From positions 87,501 through 151,500 of the forward strand of contig NZ_OZ007039.1 in the NCBI RefSeq assembly GCF_963931675.1: 64,000 bases of DNA, written 5' to 3'. The first letter of the stretch is position 1. Each line of letters begins with the position of its first letter. The notes beneath the pieces are model-generated. The model was not told the DNA's origin and ran no database searches. It was given only the letters and a program-made list of their open reading frames with translations. The position numbers and the translations under genes are program-made. Of the stretch, positions 36,648 to 45,556 are shown piece after piece. Source of the stretch: an uncultured Alistipes sp. (GTDB lineage: Bacteria; Bacteroidota; Bacteroidia; Bacteroidales; Rikenellaceae).

Positions 36648-38114
36648 CTATGCGTTGTGCCGGGCCGTAATCTCCTCGTTGCGGTGCCGGATGCTCTTCA
36701 CGGTAGCGATTTCGACGTAGGAAGCGCCGCCGTCGGGACCGAAGCTTCCGCCGACGATGGCCAGCAGATCGTCATCGTTGAGTTTGCGGTACTGATCGAT
36801 GAACTCCAGCGCATCGACCAGGAAGTGGTAACGGTCCGAGAGCTCCTGGTTGCGAAGGATCGGCACCACGCCGTAGGAGAGGGCGAGAATCCGCTGCGCA
36901 TGGAGCGAGTAGCAGACGGCCATAACGGTTTTGCGACCGCGGAAAGCGGCCAGATAACGACCCGTGCGGCCGGTTTTGGTGTCGAGGACGACGTACTTGA
37001 TCGGGAGGTTCGTCGAGGCGCGGACGGCCGAACGGGCGAGCTGGGCGGTGATTTCGTGGTTCACCGAGACCATGTTCATGTCGATCATGGGCTGGAAGTG
37101 CTCCTCGTCGCGTTCGATGGCGCGGGCCACGCGGGACATCGTTTCGACAGCCTCGACGGGATAGTCGCCCATGGCGGTTTCGTCGCTGAGCATCACGGCA
37201 TCGACCCGTTCGTAGATGGCGCTGGCCACGTCGCTGACTTCGGCACGGGTCGGGCGGGGCGACTTGACCATCGAATAGAGCATCTGGGTGGCGATGATCA
37301 CGGGCCGCTTGGCGCAGATGCACTTCTCGACGATACGCCGCTGGGCGTTGGGAATGGCCTCGGCGGGGAGTTCGACACCGAGGTCGCCGCGGGCCACCAT
37401 GATTCCGTAGGAGGCCTCGATGATCTCGTCGATGTTGTCGAGCCCCTCCTGGTTCTCGATCTTGGAGATGATCTTGATCTTGCTGCCGTGCGCGTCGAGA
37501 ATATCCTGCACGGCCTTGACGTCGCGGGCCGAACGGACGAACGAATGGGCGATGAAGTCGACGTCGTTGCGCACGGCCCATTCGATGAACCGGCGGTCCT
37601 TCTCGGTGACGGAGGGGAGGTCGATCGAGACGCCGGGGACATTGACGCTCTTTCGGGAGCGCATGGCCCCGCCGATCACGAATTCGCAGTCAAGTTCCTC
37701 GTCGTTCTTTCCGAGGACGCGGATCTCCAGTTCACCGTCGGCAATGAGCATCCGGGCCCCGACGGGAATATCGCGGACGATCGAGGGGACGTTCATGTAG
37801 ACGACCTTGCGGGTCGTGCGGTCCGAACCGTCGGAGCCGCGCACGGCGACCCGGTCTCCGGCCTGGAAGCGGATGCTGTTTCCGTATTCGTCGGCAATCG
37901 TCGTGACACGGATCTCGGGGCCTTTGGTGTCGATCATGATCGGGATGGCGGGATTGACCCGGTGTACGGTTTCGACGATCTTCGTGGCACCCTCTTCGGT
38001 AACGTGGGCGGAGTTCACGCGCACCACGTCCATTCCGGCATCGAAAAGTTTCTGTACGAACTCCTCGGTACAGCGGAAATCGGACATCGTGGCGACGATC
38101 TTGGTTTTTTTCAT
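36648..38114 (-). CDS. pyk: Pyruvate kinase
   Basis: About 488 residues from ATG 38114 (MKKTKIVATMSDFRC); an upstream ATG at 38123 is possible. Substrate and metal motifs are intact: DTKGPEIRV, ISKIENQEGLDNIDEI with the catalytic Lys, MVARGDLGVELP, VKSPRPTRAEVSDVASAIYE and MLSDETAMGDYPVEAV. The C-terminal domain (about 350-480) is full length. It makes pyruvate and ATP from phosphoenolpyruvate. The region MVKSPRPTRAEVSD replaces the more usual MxxNPxPTRAE. Confidence 0.95.
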   Translation of the reverse strand: MKKTKIVATMSDFRCTEEFVQKLFDAGMDVVRVNSAHVTEEGATKIVETVHRVNPAIPIMIDTKGPEIRVTTIADEYGNSIRFQAGDRVAVRGSDGSDRTTRKVVYMNVPSIVRDIPVGARMLIADGELEIRVLGKNDEELDCEFVIGGAMRSRKSVNVPGVSIDLPSVTEKDRRFIEWAVRNDVDFIAHSFVRSARDVKAVQDILDAHGSKIKIISKIENQEGLDNIDEIIEASYGIMVARGDLGVELPAEAIPNAQRRIVEKCICAKRPVIIATQMLYSMVKSPRPTRAEVSDVASAIYERVDAVMLSDETAMGDYPVEAVETMSRVARAIERDEEHFQPMIDMNMVSVNHEITAQLARSAVRASTNLPIKYVVLDTKTGRTGRYLAAFRGRKTVMAVCYSLHAQRILALSYGVVPILRNQELSDRYHFLVDALEFIDQYRKLNDDDLLAIVGGSFGPDGGASYVEIATVKSIRHRNEEITARHNA

Positions 38115-38168
38115 GCGATACATAAAACACTCAGTTTTTCGTTTTCAGATATATTCAGCGATTCCCGG

Positions 38169-38594
38169 CTATCGGACGGGATTCAGCAGCGCCTCAACGC
38201 CCAGCCGATAGGAGTCGAGCCCGAATCCCATGATGGAGCCCCTGGCCACGGGAGCGAGCATGGAGGTGTGGCGGAACCCCTCGCGGGCGAGGATCGAGGA
38301 GATATGGACCTCGACGACCGGCACGGAGACCGCCGCCACGGCATCGCGCAGGGCCACGGAGGTGTGGGTATAGCCTCCGGCATTGAGGACGATACCGTCG
38401 TAACGGCCGTCAGCCTGCTGCACGGTATCGATGAGCACGCCTTCGTGATTCGACTGGAGATAATCGAAGTCCACGTGGGGGTAACGCCCCTTCAACTCCT
38501 CAAAAAAACCTTCGAAGGTGCGGGAGCCGTAGATTTCGGGATCGCGGCGGCCCTGCAGGTTGAGGTTCGGGCCGTTGAGAATCAATATTTTCAT
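38169..38594 (-). CDS. aroQ: 3-dehydroquinate dehydratase, type II
   Basis: 141 residues. LILNGPNLNLQGRRDPEIYG carries the catalytic Tyr loop; QSNHEG, NAGGYTHTSVALRDA and VEVHISS follow as in type II enzymes. It dehydrates 3-dehydroquinate in the shikimate pathway as a dodecamer. It lies 54 bp upstream of pyk on the same strand. Its promoter -7 box (TACCTTTG, plus 38649-38656) is back to back with that of thiL. Confidence 0.96.
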   Translation of the reverse strand: MKILILNGPNLNLQGRRDPEIYGSRTFEGFFEELKGRYPHVDFDYLQSNHEGVLIDTVQQADGRYDGIVLNAGGYTHTSVALRDAVAAVSVPVVEVHISSILAREGFRHTSMLAPVARGSIMGFGLDSYRLGVEALLNPVR

Positions 38595-38648
38595 GAGTTG
38601 TCAGCTATAAAATTCGAAGTGCGGAGCACAAGAGACGCATTTCGGGAA

Positions 38649-38686
38649 CAAAGGTAGTTATTTTCGCCGAAAAAACGGTATCTTTG
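38649..38686. promoter_or_regulatory. Divergent -7 boxes of aroQ and thiL
   Basis: Minus strand TACCTTTG (plus 38649-38656) for aroQ; plus strand TATCTTTG at 38679-38686 for thiL. The two are 22 bp apart, so the promoters overlap. -33 boxes are not clear. Confidence 0.5.
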
Positions 38687-38708
38687 CCTCACGGGCACAT
38701 CAAAAAAC

Positions 38709-39647
38709 ATGACGGAATTCGGATTCATCGACCAAATACGGAGGCTTTTCGCCGCACTTCCCGACAACGGATTCGAGGGGATCGGCGACGATTGTGCCGT
38801 ACTGCCGCTCACGGACGGCGAAGTGCTGGTCTTCACGTCAGACCTGCTTACCGAAGGGGTTCACTTCCTGCGTTCGGCGACCACGGCCCGGGAATTGGGC
38901 AGCAAATCCCTCGCCGTAAACCTGAGCGACGTAGCGGCGATGGGCGTGCGTCCGGTTGCGACACTGCTGTCGATCGCCCTGCCGCGGGATGCCGCGGGGA
39001 GTTGGGCGCTGGAGTTCATGGAGGGTTACCGGGCGCTCTCGGCACGCTACGGCACGCCGCTCGTCGGCGGGGACACGACGCGCTCCGAATCGGGCATCAC
39101 GATCAACGTCACGGCGATCGGCCGGGGCGCGGCGACCCGTCTCAAACGTCGCCGGGACGCCCTTGCGGGGGATACGGTCTTCGTGGCCGGGGAGCTGGGG
39201 GCTTCGGGAACGGGCCTGCAGGATATTCTGGCGGGGCGCCCCGACACGCCGCTGGCGGCCGTGCACCGCAATCCGCAGCCGCAGGTCGACGAGGGGATCT
39301 GGCTCGGCGGGCGGGCGGAGGTCCATGCGATGATGGACCTTTCGGACGGCCTGGCCTCGGACCTGGGGCACATTCTCGAACTTTCGCACACGGGAGCGGA
39401 GATCGACCTGGAACGCATTCCGGTCGCCGCGGGTTCGGACCTGCGGACGGCGGCCTGCGGCGGCGAGGATTACAAACTGCTCTTCACGGCGGCCCCGGAG
39501 GGTGCCGAACGGCTTGCCGCGGAATTCCAGGCACAATTCGGCACCCCGCTCCACCCCATCGGGCGCATCACCCCGGACGGGGGTCTGACGTGGCTGCGCA
39601 ACGGACGCCCCGAAGCACTCGACTGGCACGGTTTTGCCCATTATTAG
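38709..39647 (+). CDS. thiL: Thiamine-monophosphate kinase
   Basis: 312 residues of the AIR-synthase fold. GIGDDCAVLPL, TSDLLTEGVHF, GGDTTRSESGI and MMDLSDGLASDL are the ThiL ATP/Mg motifs. It converts thiamine phosphate to the active diphosphate. No other thiamine genes are in the window. The start is 22 nt after the -7 box. A hairpin shared with the convergent ftsB/divIC gene follows. Confidence 0.92.
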   Translation: MTEFGFIDQIRRLFAALPDNGFEGIGDDCAVLPLTDGEVLVFTSDLLTEGVHFLRSATTARELGSKSLAVNLSDVAAMGVRPVATLLSIALPRDAAGSWALEFMEGYRALSARYGTPLVGGDTTRSESGITINVTAIGRGAATRLKRRRDALAGDTVFVAGELGASGTGLQDILAGRPDTPLAAVHRNPQPQVDEGIWLGGRAEVHAMMDLSDGLASDLGHILELSHTGAEIDLERIPVAAGSDLRTAACGGEDYKLLFTAAPEGAERLAAEFQAQFGTPLHPIGRITPDGGLTWLRNGRPEALDWHGFAHY

Positions 39648-39662
39648 ACCGCCGACATGAAA

Positions 39663-39688
39663 AAGGCCCGCTTTCCATGCGGGTCCTT
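39663..39688. terminator. Terminator between thiL and the ftsB-like gene
   Basis: AAGGCCCGC (39663-39671) and GCGGGTCCTT (39679-39688) form a stem with one mismatch. On the minus strand a run of five T follows, so it mainly ends the hpt-queE-ftsB unit. Confidence 0.65.
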
Positions 39689-39698
39689 CAATCCGGAA

Positions 39699-39974
39699 CT
39701 ACTCTTCGAGGATATAGACATGCTCGTCGCGCCGCTGCATGTGGTAATGCTCGCGGGCATAGGCTTCGAGATAATCGTCGAACCGCAACTGTTCCAGCAG
39801 GGCGCTGTCGAGCGCGATTTTCTCCACATAGAAACTCCGCTCGTGCTCCAGGGCATTGATCTGCCGTTTGATCTTCACGGCATGTATGGCATTTCGCCCG
39901 ATCACGAAGAGCGAAAAGACGACGATCACCGACGTGAGGACGATCCAGAATCTGCGGCCGAGCTGAATATTCAT
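39699..39974 (-). CDS. Septum formation initiator, FtsB/DivIC family
   Basis: 91 residues: one membrane helix (about 9-27, IVLTSVIVVFSLFVIGR) and a following coiled coil (IKRQINALEHERSFYVEKI), then the short C-terminal AREHYHMQRRDEHVYILEE. The length and order fit DivIC/FtsB, part of the FtsQLB complex that activates septal cell-wall synthesis. Its ATG directly follows the queE stop (TAGATG), so it is translated from the same message. Confidence 0.88.
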   Translation of the reverse strand: MNIQLGRRFWIVLTSVIVVFSLFVIGRNAIHAVKIKRQINALEHERSFYVEKIALDSALLEQLRFDDYLEAYAREHYHMQRRDEHVYILEE

Positions 39975-40610
39975 CTATGGGATATGCATGTACTTGTGGG
40001 TCTGGATGGAGATATTCCAGCGGGGATGCGCCTTGGCATACTCGACCAGCAGGGGCATGACCTGCCCGGCGACGCTCCATTCGGGCTGGAGGTAGAGCAG
40101 GCAGCGTTTCCGGACCCGGGCGGCATTCCGTTCGGCCCACTCCAGATCGGCTTCCGACTCGACGATGACCTTCAGTTCGTCGGCCCTTGCGAACGCCTCC
40201 TCCAGAGGAGGCTGCTGGCGTTTGGGCGAGAGGCACACCCAGTCGAAGACGCCGCTGAAGGGATGTGAGCCCGAAGTTTCGAGGAAGATTTCGAGCCCCC
40301 GGGCGCGGAGCTCCTCGGTCAGAACGCCCAGCGGATAAAGCAGCGGCTCGCCCCCCGTAATGACGATGGCCTGAGCGGGACAGGCCGTGGCGCGGTCGAT
40401 CACGGTCTGCACGTCGGTCGGGGGATAGAGCGTCGGATTCCACGTGTACTTGGCATCGCACCAGCGGCACCCGACATCACAGCCGCCCAAACGGATAAAA
40501 TAGGCGGGTTTTCCGGCATGGAATCCCTCGCCCTGAATGGTATAGAAATCCTCGACAAGGGGCAGTCTGCGCCCGCCGCCGAAGAGTGCGGGATCGATCG
40601 TGAGAGCCAT
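39975..40610 (-). CDS. queE: 7-carboxy-7-deazaguanine synthase
   Basis: 211 residues, radical-SAM enzyme of queuosine synthesis. FYTIQGEGFHAGKPAYFIRL is followed by the CX3CX2C cluster CDVGCRWCD, the SAM-binding TGGEPLLYP and a short C-terminus. It turns carboxytetrahydropterin into the deazaguanine ring. Partners queC and queD are not in the window. The start codon overlaps the hpt stop (TAATG). Confidence 0.92.
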   Translation of the reverse strand: MALTIDPALFGGGRRLPLVEDFYTIQGEGFHAGKPAYFIRLGGCDVGCRWCDAKYTWNPTLYPPTDVQTVIDRATACPAQAIVITGGEPLLYPLGVLTEELRARGLEIFLETSGSHPFSGVFDWVCLSPKRQQPPLEEAFARADELKVIVESEADLEWAERNAARVRKRCLLYLQPEWSVAGQVMPLLVEYAKAHPRWNISIQTHKYMHIP

Positions 40611-41152
40611 TATTCCGTAACGACGTAAATATCCTTCAGGCTGCGGCCCAGCTGGTCGTAGTCGAGGCCGTATCCGACGATAAATTCGTTGCCGATCTCC
40701 ATGGCTTTGTACTTGATGGGGCGCTCCTTGCGGTAGGACCCGGGTTTGAAGAAGAGCGTGCAGACCTCGATGGAGGCGGGTTTTCGGGTTTCGAGGTCAC
40801 GAATCATGTGGTCGATCGACTCCCCGGTATCGACGATGTCCTCGACGATGATCACGTGTCGGCCCTCGATAGAGTTGTTCAACCCGATGAGGCTTCGGAC
40901 CTGCCCGGAGGATTCGGTACCCTCGTAGGAGGCGAGTTTCACGAACGAGAGTTCGTTCTGGAACTGGATTTTCTTGATCAGGTCGCTCATGAACATGAAC
41001 GAACCGTTCAGAATGCCGAGGAAAATCGGGGTCTCCTTTCCGGCGTAATCCTGATTGATCCGCCGGGCGACGGCTTCGACGGCTCGGTCGATTTCAGCGG
41101 CCGGGATCATGATTCTGAACTTTTTGTCGTGAAGTTTTATGACATCCTCCAT
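40610..41152 (-). CDS. hpt: Hypoxanthine phosphoribosyltransferase
   Basis: 180 residues. FLGILNGSFMFMSDLIKKI and the PRPP motif VIIVEDIVDTGESIDHMI are typical; EFIVGYGLDYDQLGRSL closes the active site. It salvages hypoxanthine and guanine. A minus-strand -7 box TATTTTTG (plus 41193-41200) precedes it. It is the first gene of a unit with queE and ftsB/divIC. Confidence 0.95.
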   Translation of the reverse strand: MEDVIKLHDKKFRIMIPAAEIDRAVEAVARRINQDYAGKETPIFLGILNGSFMFMSDLIKKIQFQNELSFVKLASYEGTESSGQVRSLIGLNNSIEGRHVIIVEDIVDTGESIDHMIRDLETRKPASIEVCTLFFKPGSYRKERPIKYKAMEIGNEFIVGYGLDYDQLGRSLKDIYVVTE

Positions 41153-41250
41153 TTGGGTTCAGGATTTTAAGCATTAAGGGAATTCGGATGTGCAAAAATA
41201 GAAAATTGCGGAGAAGAAACGAAGAAACGAAGCTGTTTTTTTACAAGATT

Positions 41251-41290
41251 CGGTCCGAACGGCCCTGCGTACAGGGTGGCGTTCGGACCG
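41251..41290. terminator. Strong hairpin between hpt and rnfA
   Basis: CGGTCCGAACG (41251-41261) pairs exactly with CGTTCGGACCG (41280-41290), with an inner CCCTG/CAGGG stem. It is the likely 3' end of the rnf unit on the minus strand, although no T run follows on that side. Confidence 0.55.
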
Positions 41291-41334
41291 AACCGCAACG
41301 TACCGGCGTATCGGCACCGGCTATCCGACCGGGA

Positions 41335-41913
41335 CTATACGAGGCCGGAGAATCCCATGAAGGCCATGGCCAGAATACCGGCGGTGATCAGGGCGATGGG
41401 GATTCCCTTGAAAGCCTTGGGGACATCCTCGAAATCGAGGCGTTCGCGGATTCCGGCGAAGAGCACCAGCGCAAGGGCGAATCCCAAGGCCGTAGCGACC
41501 GAGTAGGTCACGCTCTGCAGGAGGTTGAACTCCTTCTGGATCATGAGGATGGCCACGCCGAGCACGGCGCAGTTGGTCGTGATCAGGGGGAGGAAGATTC
41601 CGAGGGCCTGATAGAGCGACGGGGAAAGTTTCTTAAGGATGATTTCGACCATCTGGACGAGCGCCGCGATCACGAGGATGAAGACGATGGTCTGCATGTA
41701 CTCGATGTGGAGCGGGACGAGGATATAGGTCTGAATGGGCCATGCGACGAGAGCCGTGAGCGCCATGACGAACGTAACGGCGGCGCCCATACCCATCGAA
41801 GTTTCGACTTTGGACGAAACGCCGAGGAAGGGGCAGATGCCGAGGAACTGGGCCAGGACGACGTTGTTGACGAAGATGGCGCCGATAATGATTGCGAAAT
41901 AAGAGATCTCCAT
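41335..41913 (-). CDS. rnfA: Rnf complex subunit RnfA
   Basis: 192 residues, six membrane helices. The start [20 protein letters not shown] with [12 protein letters not shown] and the Cys that binds the membrane [2Fe-2S] cluster are characteristic of RnfA/RsxA (and NqrE). It ends the operon. Rnf moves electrons between reduced ferredoxin and NAD while pumping Na+ or H+. Confidence 0.94.
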   Translation of the reverse strand: MEISYFAIIIGAIFVNNVVLAQFLGICPFLGVSSKVETSMGMGAAVTFVMALTALVAWPIQTYILVPLHIEYMQTIVFILVIAALVQMVEIILKKLSPSLYQALGIFLPLITTNCAVLGVAILMIQKEFNLLQSVTYSVATALGFALALVLFAGIRERLDFEDVPKAFKGIPIALITAGILAMAFMGFSGLV

Positions 41914-41915
41914 GA

Positions 41916-42500
41916 CTACTTCTTGGCTAATTTGTTAAACAGGACCATCAAGTATCCCAACACGAGGAAGGCTCCGGGTGCGAGGACGAAGATCAGCGGG
42001 GTGTAGTCGGCAAGTCCGAGGCTGACACCGAAGATGGCGCCGCTGCCGAGGATCTCGCGCACGGCACCGATGACCGTCAGCGACAGGGTGAACCCGAGAC
42101 CGATGCCCACACCGTCGAGCATCGAGTCGACGGGGGAGTTTTTCGAGGCGAAGGCCTCGGCACGCCCGAGGATGATGCAGTTGACGACGATCAGCGGGAT
42201 GAATACGCCGAGCGAGGCATAGAGAGGCGGCACGAAGGCCTGCATCAACATCTGGATGATGGTCACGAACGAAGCGATCACGACGATGAAGGCCGGAATA
42301 CGGACCTTGTCGGGGATCAGATTCTTGATGAGCGAGATCACAAGGTTCGACATGACGAGTACGGCGGCCGTAGCGAGGCCCATGCCCATACCGTTCTCGG
42401 CCGAAGTGGTCGTACCCAGCGTGGGGCACATACCGAGCACCAGCACGAACGTCGGGTTGTTCTTGATGATGCCGCTGATTGCGATTTTCAGTTTATTCAT
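41916..42500 (-). CDS. rnfE: Rnf complex subunit RnfE
   Basis: 194 residues from ATG 42500. Six membrane helices; [20 protein letters not shown] holds the Cys paired with that of RnfA, and [20 protein letters not shown] is a family motif. The start overlaps the rnfG stop by 8 nt and the end is 2 nt from rnfA, as in a tightly coupled operon. Confidence 0.94.
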   Translation of the reverse strand: MNKLKIAISGIIKNNPTFVLVLGMCPTLGTTTSAENGMGMGLATAAVLVMSNLVISLIKNLIPDKVRIPAFIVVIASFVTIIQMLMQAFVPPLYASLGVFIPLIVVNCIILGRAEAFASKNSPVDSMLDGVGIGLGFTLSLTVIGAVREILGSGAIFGVSLGLADYTPLIFVLAPGAFLVLGYLMVLFNKLAKK

Positions 42501-43158
42501 TTTGCCCTCCTTCCTGAGCTTCCGGCTCGTTGGTTTGTGCAGCAGCGGTATTGGTGGCACCGGATGCGGTATCGGTGACGGCCACGCCCTCGGCGACGCT
42601 TCTGTAAGCCATCCAGGCGCGATTTACGGCATCGACATAGGCCCGCGAGGAGATCGTTGCCGCGGTGAGTGCATCGACATCGCCGCCGTCCTTCTTCACG
42701 GCGAGTTTTCCGTCGACGAGTTTCTTGTTTTCGAGTTTCTGGCCCTGGATGCTGCCCAGCAGGACATTGCCTTCGTCGGCCATCTTGGTCCCCAGACCGG
42801 GGGTTTCGGCCTGTTCGAGGACGTTGACGTTGACGACCTCGCCGTCGGGCGTAAACCCGACCATCAGACGGATCACGCCGTTGAAGCCCTGCTTGGTCAT
42901 GGTCTGCACGGCATATCCGGCGACCTCGCCGCCGTTCGAGGCGGTGTAGACCGTGATGGGCATTTCGTCGATCGTCAGGGTCTGCTCCTCGGTCGTCTCG
43001 AATGCCGGGAGGACCTCCATAAGTGCGGCCTTCGTGGCGGCCTCCTTGGCCAGGGCGATCGGCTCTTCGGTGATCATGTTGACAACGCCGACTCCGGCCG
43101 ACGCGATGAGCGTGATGCCGAAGAGGACGGAGGTCATGTTGACAAGTGTACTTTTCAT
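42493..43158 (-). CDS. rnfG: Rnf complex subunit RnfG
   Basis: 221 residues with one N-terminal helix and a periplasmic FMN-binding domain. FMN is attached covalently to a Thr in DALTAATISSRAY. The C-terminal 30 residues (rich in Thr, Ala, Glu and Gln) are an extra low-complexity tail. It lies 12 bp after rnfD. Confidence 0.92.
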   Translation of the reverse strand: MKSTLVNMTSVLFGITLIASAGVGVVNMITEEPIALAKEAATKAALMEVLPAFETTEEQTLTIDEMPITVYTASNGGEVAGYAVQTMTKQGFNGVIRLMVGFTPDGEVVNVNVLEQAETPGLGTKMADEGNVLLGSIQGQKLENKKLVDGKLAVKKDGGDVDALTAATISSRAYVDAVNRAWMAYRSVAEGVAVTDTASGATNTAAAQTNEPEAQEGGQNE

Positions 43159-43170
43159 GGTTGCCTCCTC

Positions 43171-44142
43171 CTATTTTACGACGCCGAAGCGTTTGGGTTT
43201 GACATACTTGTTGATCAGGGGCACGCAGGCGTTCATCATCAGGATGGCGAACGACATACCCTCGGGATAGGCACCCCACAGACGGATGAGCATCGTGATG
43301 ACGCCGATTCCGATGGCGAAGATCACGCCGCCCTTGACGGTCATCGGCGAGGTCGAGTAGTCGGTAGCCATGAAGACCGAGCCGAGGATGGCACCGCCGG
43401 CGAGGACATGGAACAGGGGCAGCTGCCAGAGCATTTCGCCCGACTCGCCCGAGCAGAGGGCCACGAGGAAGGCGAAGAGAGCCATTGTGGCGAGGATCGT
43501 CACGGGGATGTGCCACGTGATGACGCGGCGCCAGAGCAGGTAGACGAAGCCGAGGAGCAGGGCCAGCGTGGCGACCTCACCCAGCGAACCGGGCATGTTG
43601 CCGAGCAGGAGATCCTGCACGCCGAGGACATCGGGACCTGCGACCTCCTGCTTGACGGCGGCCAGGGGCGTAGCGCCCGAGAGGGCGTCGAAGGCGCCGG
43701 TGACGGGCAGGGGCCAGGTGGTCATCTGCACGGGATAGGCGATCAGCAGGAAGACACGGCCGACGAGCGCCGGGTTGAAGGGGTTCTTGCCGAGGCCGCC
43801 GAAGGTCATCTTGGCGATGGCGATGGCGACGAAGGCTCCGATGACGACGATCCACCAGGGAATCGAAGCCGGGAGGTTGAAGGCCAGCAGCACACCGGTA
43901 ACGACTGCCGACCAGTTGGAGATGGTGAGCGACCCGCGGACGAGGAATTTCTGGATCAGGAATTCGAACAGCACGCAGGCAGCGACCGAGATGGCCGTCA
44001 CGCGGAGCACGTCGACCCCGAAGACGATGGCCGAGACGACCAGCGCAGGCAACAGGGCGATCACCACGTCACGCATGATGCAGGCCGTCGACTGAGCGGT
44101 CTGGACGTGCGGTGCGGGAGCGACAATAAGTTTGTTTGCCAT
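43171..44142 (-). CDS. rnfD: Rnf complex subunit RnfD
   Basis: 323 residues, about 9-10 membrane helices. ALSGATPLAAVK contains the Thr for covalent FMN; FNPALVGRVFLLIAYP and LGSVFMATDYSTSPMT are conserved in RnfD/NqrB. It takes part in Na+ or H+ translocation. It lies 46 bp after rnfC. Confidence 0.94.
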   Translation of the reverse strand: MANKLIVAPAPHVQTAQSTACIMRDVVIALLPALVVSAIVFGVDVLRVTAISVAACVLFEFLIQKFLVRGSLTISNWSAVVTGVLLAFNLPASIPWWIVVIGAFVAIAIAKMTFGGLGKNPFNPALVGRVFLLIAYPVQMTTWPLPVTGAFDALSGATPLAAVKQEVAGPDVLGVQDLLLGNMPGSLGEVATLALLLGFVYLLWRRVITWHIPVTILATMALFAFLVALCSGESGEMLWQLPLFHVLAGGAILGSVFMATDYSTSPMTVKGGVIFAIGIGVITMLIRLWGAYPEGMSFAILMMNACVPLINKYVKPKRFGVVK

Positions 44143-44188
44143 AAGTGTTATCGTAAAATTTTAACTTTTCGGGTTTATCGTGCGGGGC

Positions 44189-45538
44189 TTATTTTTTGGG
44201 AGCGGCCGCAGCGGCACGGGCTCGGATGCGGCCCATGACGGTCTGTTTACCGAGGCGCACCCAGTCGAGCAGGGGCAGGTAGGCCGGGCAGGTGGACTGG
44301 CAGCAGCCGCACTCGATGCAGGAGGTGATCATGCGGGCTTCGAGTTCGTCCCAGTTCTTCTTCTGGGTCATCTTCGAGAGGAAGTAGGGCTCCAGACCCA
44401 TGGGGCAGGCGGCAACGCACTTGGCGCACTTGATGCACTGGGAAGCCTCCCGGCGGCGGGCATCCTTCTCCGACATGACGGTGATTCCCGAGCAGCCCTT
44501 CGTAACGGGCGAGTCGAGGTTGACCATCGCGCGGCCCATCATCGGGCCTCCGTTGATGACCTTGCCGGCATTTTCGGGCAGGCCTCCGGCGGCGGCGATC
44601 AGGGCCGAGACGGGGGTACCCATGCGTGTAAGGAGATTTTTGGGCTCCTTGAGGTTCTTGCCGGTGATGGTGACGACGCGCTGGATGAGCGGCAACCCCT
44701 TCTGCACGGCCTGGTAGACGGCGAAGGTGGTCGAGGCGTTGCAGACCACGGCGCCGACATCGATCGGCAGAGCGGGCGGAGGCGGGACCTGACGGCCCGT
44801 GACGGCCGCGATCAACTGCTTTTCGCCGCCCTGCGGGTAGCGGACCTTCAGGGGCACGACCTCGATGCCCTTGTATTGGGCGGCGATCTTCGAGAGATGG
44901 GCGATGGCATCGGGCTTGTTGTTCTCGATGCCGATGTAAGCCTTATCGACGCCGACGGCCTTCATCAGGATCGTGACGCCGACGAGCATCTCCTCACCGT
45001 GCTCCAACATCATGCGGTGGTCGGAGGTCAGATAGGGCTCGCACTCCACGCCGTTGATGATGACGCATTCGGCCTTCTTCCCGGCGGGGATCGAGAGTTT
45101 GACATGCGTGGGGAACGTGGCGCCGCCCATACCGACGATACCGGCCTCCTTGATTTTGGCGATGATCTCCTGCGCCGACAGGCTGCACTCCTTGACGAGC
45201 GTCTCCGAGCGGTCGATCCCTTCGGCCCACTCGTCGCCTTCGCGCTTGATGGTGATCATCATCTGGCGCAGGCCCTGACCGTTGGCGACCATGTCGACGG
45301 CCGTGACGGTACCCGAAATCGGGGCGTGGATGTTCGCCGACATGAAGCTGCCGGCCTCGGCGATGAGCTGGCCCGTGAGGACCTTGTCGCCCTTGGCGAC
45401 CTTGGCCACGGCCGGGGCACCGATATGCTGTGCAAGGGGGATATTGACCACCTCGGGCAACGGAAGCACCTCGATGGGTTTGGCGCTGCTCAGTTTGTTT
45501 TCCGACGGATGGACTCCGCCCATTGGAAATGTCTTCAT
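44189..45538 (-). CDS. rnfC: Rnf complex subunit RnfC (NADH-binding)
   Basis: 449 residues. It contains the NADH/FMN-binding fold with GGATFPTHVKLS, NGVECEPYLTSDHRMM and GGPMMGRAM, then two [4Fe-4S] motifs CIKCAKCVAACPMGL and CIECGCCQSTCPAYLP, and a short Ala/Lys tail. It passes electrons between NAD(H) and the membrane subunits. It starts 18 bp after the rnfB stop. Confidence 0.95.
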   Translation of the reverse strand: MKTFPMGGVHPSENKLSSAKPIEVLPLPEVVNIPLAQHIGAPAVAKVAKGDKVLTGQLIAEAGSFMSANIHAPISGTVTAVDMVANGQGLRQMMITIKREGDEWAEGIDRSETLVKECSLSAQEIIAKIKEAGIVGMGGATFPTHVKLSIPAGKKAECVIINGVECEPYLTSDHRMMLEHGEEMLVGVTILMKAVGVDKAYIGIENNKPDAIAHLSKIAAQYKGIEVVPLKVRYPQGGEKQLIAAVTGRQVPPPPALPIDVGAVVCNASTTFAVYQAVQKGLPLIQRVVTITGKNLKEPKNLLTRMGTPVSALIAAAGGLPENAGKVINGGPMMGRAMVNLDSPVTKGCSGITVMSEKDARRREASQCIKCAKCVAACPMGLEPYFLSKMTQKKNWDELEARMITSCIECGCCQSTCPAYLPLLDWVRLGKQTVMGRIRARAAAAAPKK

Positions 45539-45556
45539 ATCTCTGCTGACGTTTTT

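Noticed and set aside
35514..38657. A 1047-codon open frame opposite the flippase, pyk and aroQ genes
   Set aside because: Antisense to three recognisable enzymes; composition is that of a shadow frame.
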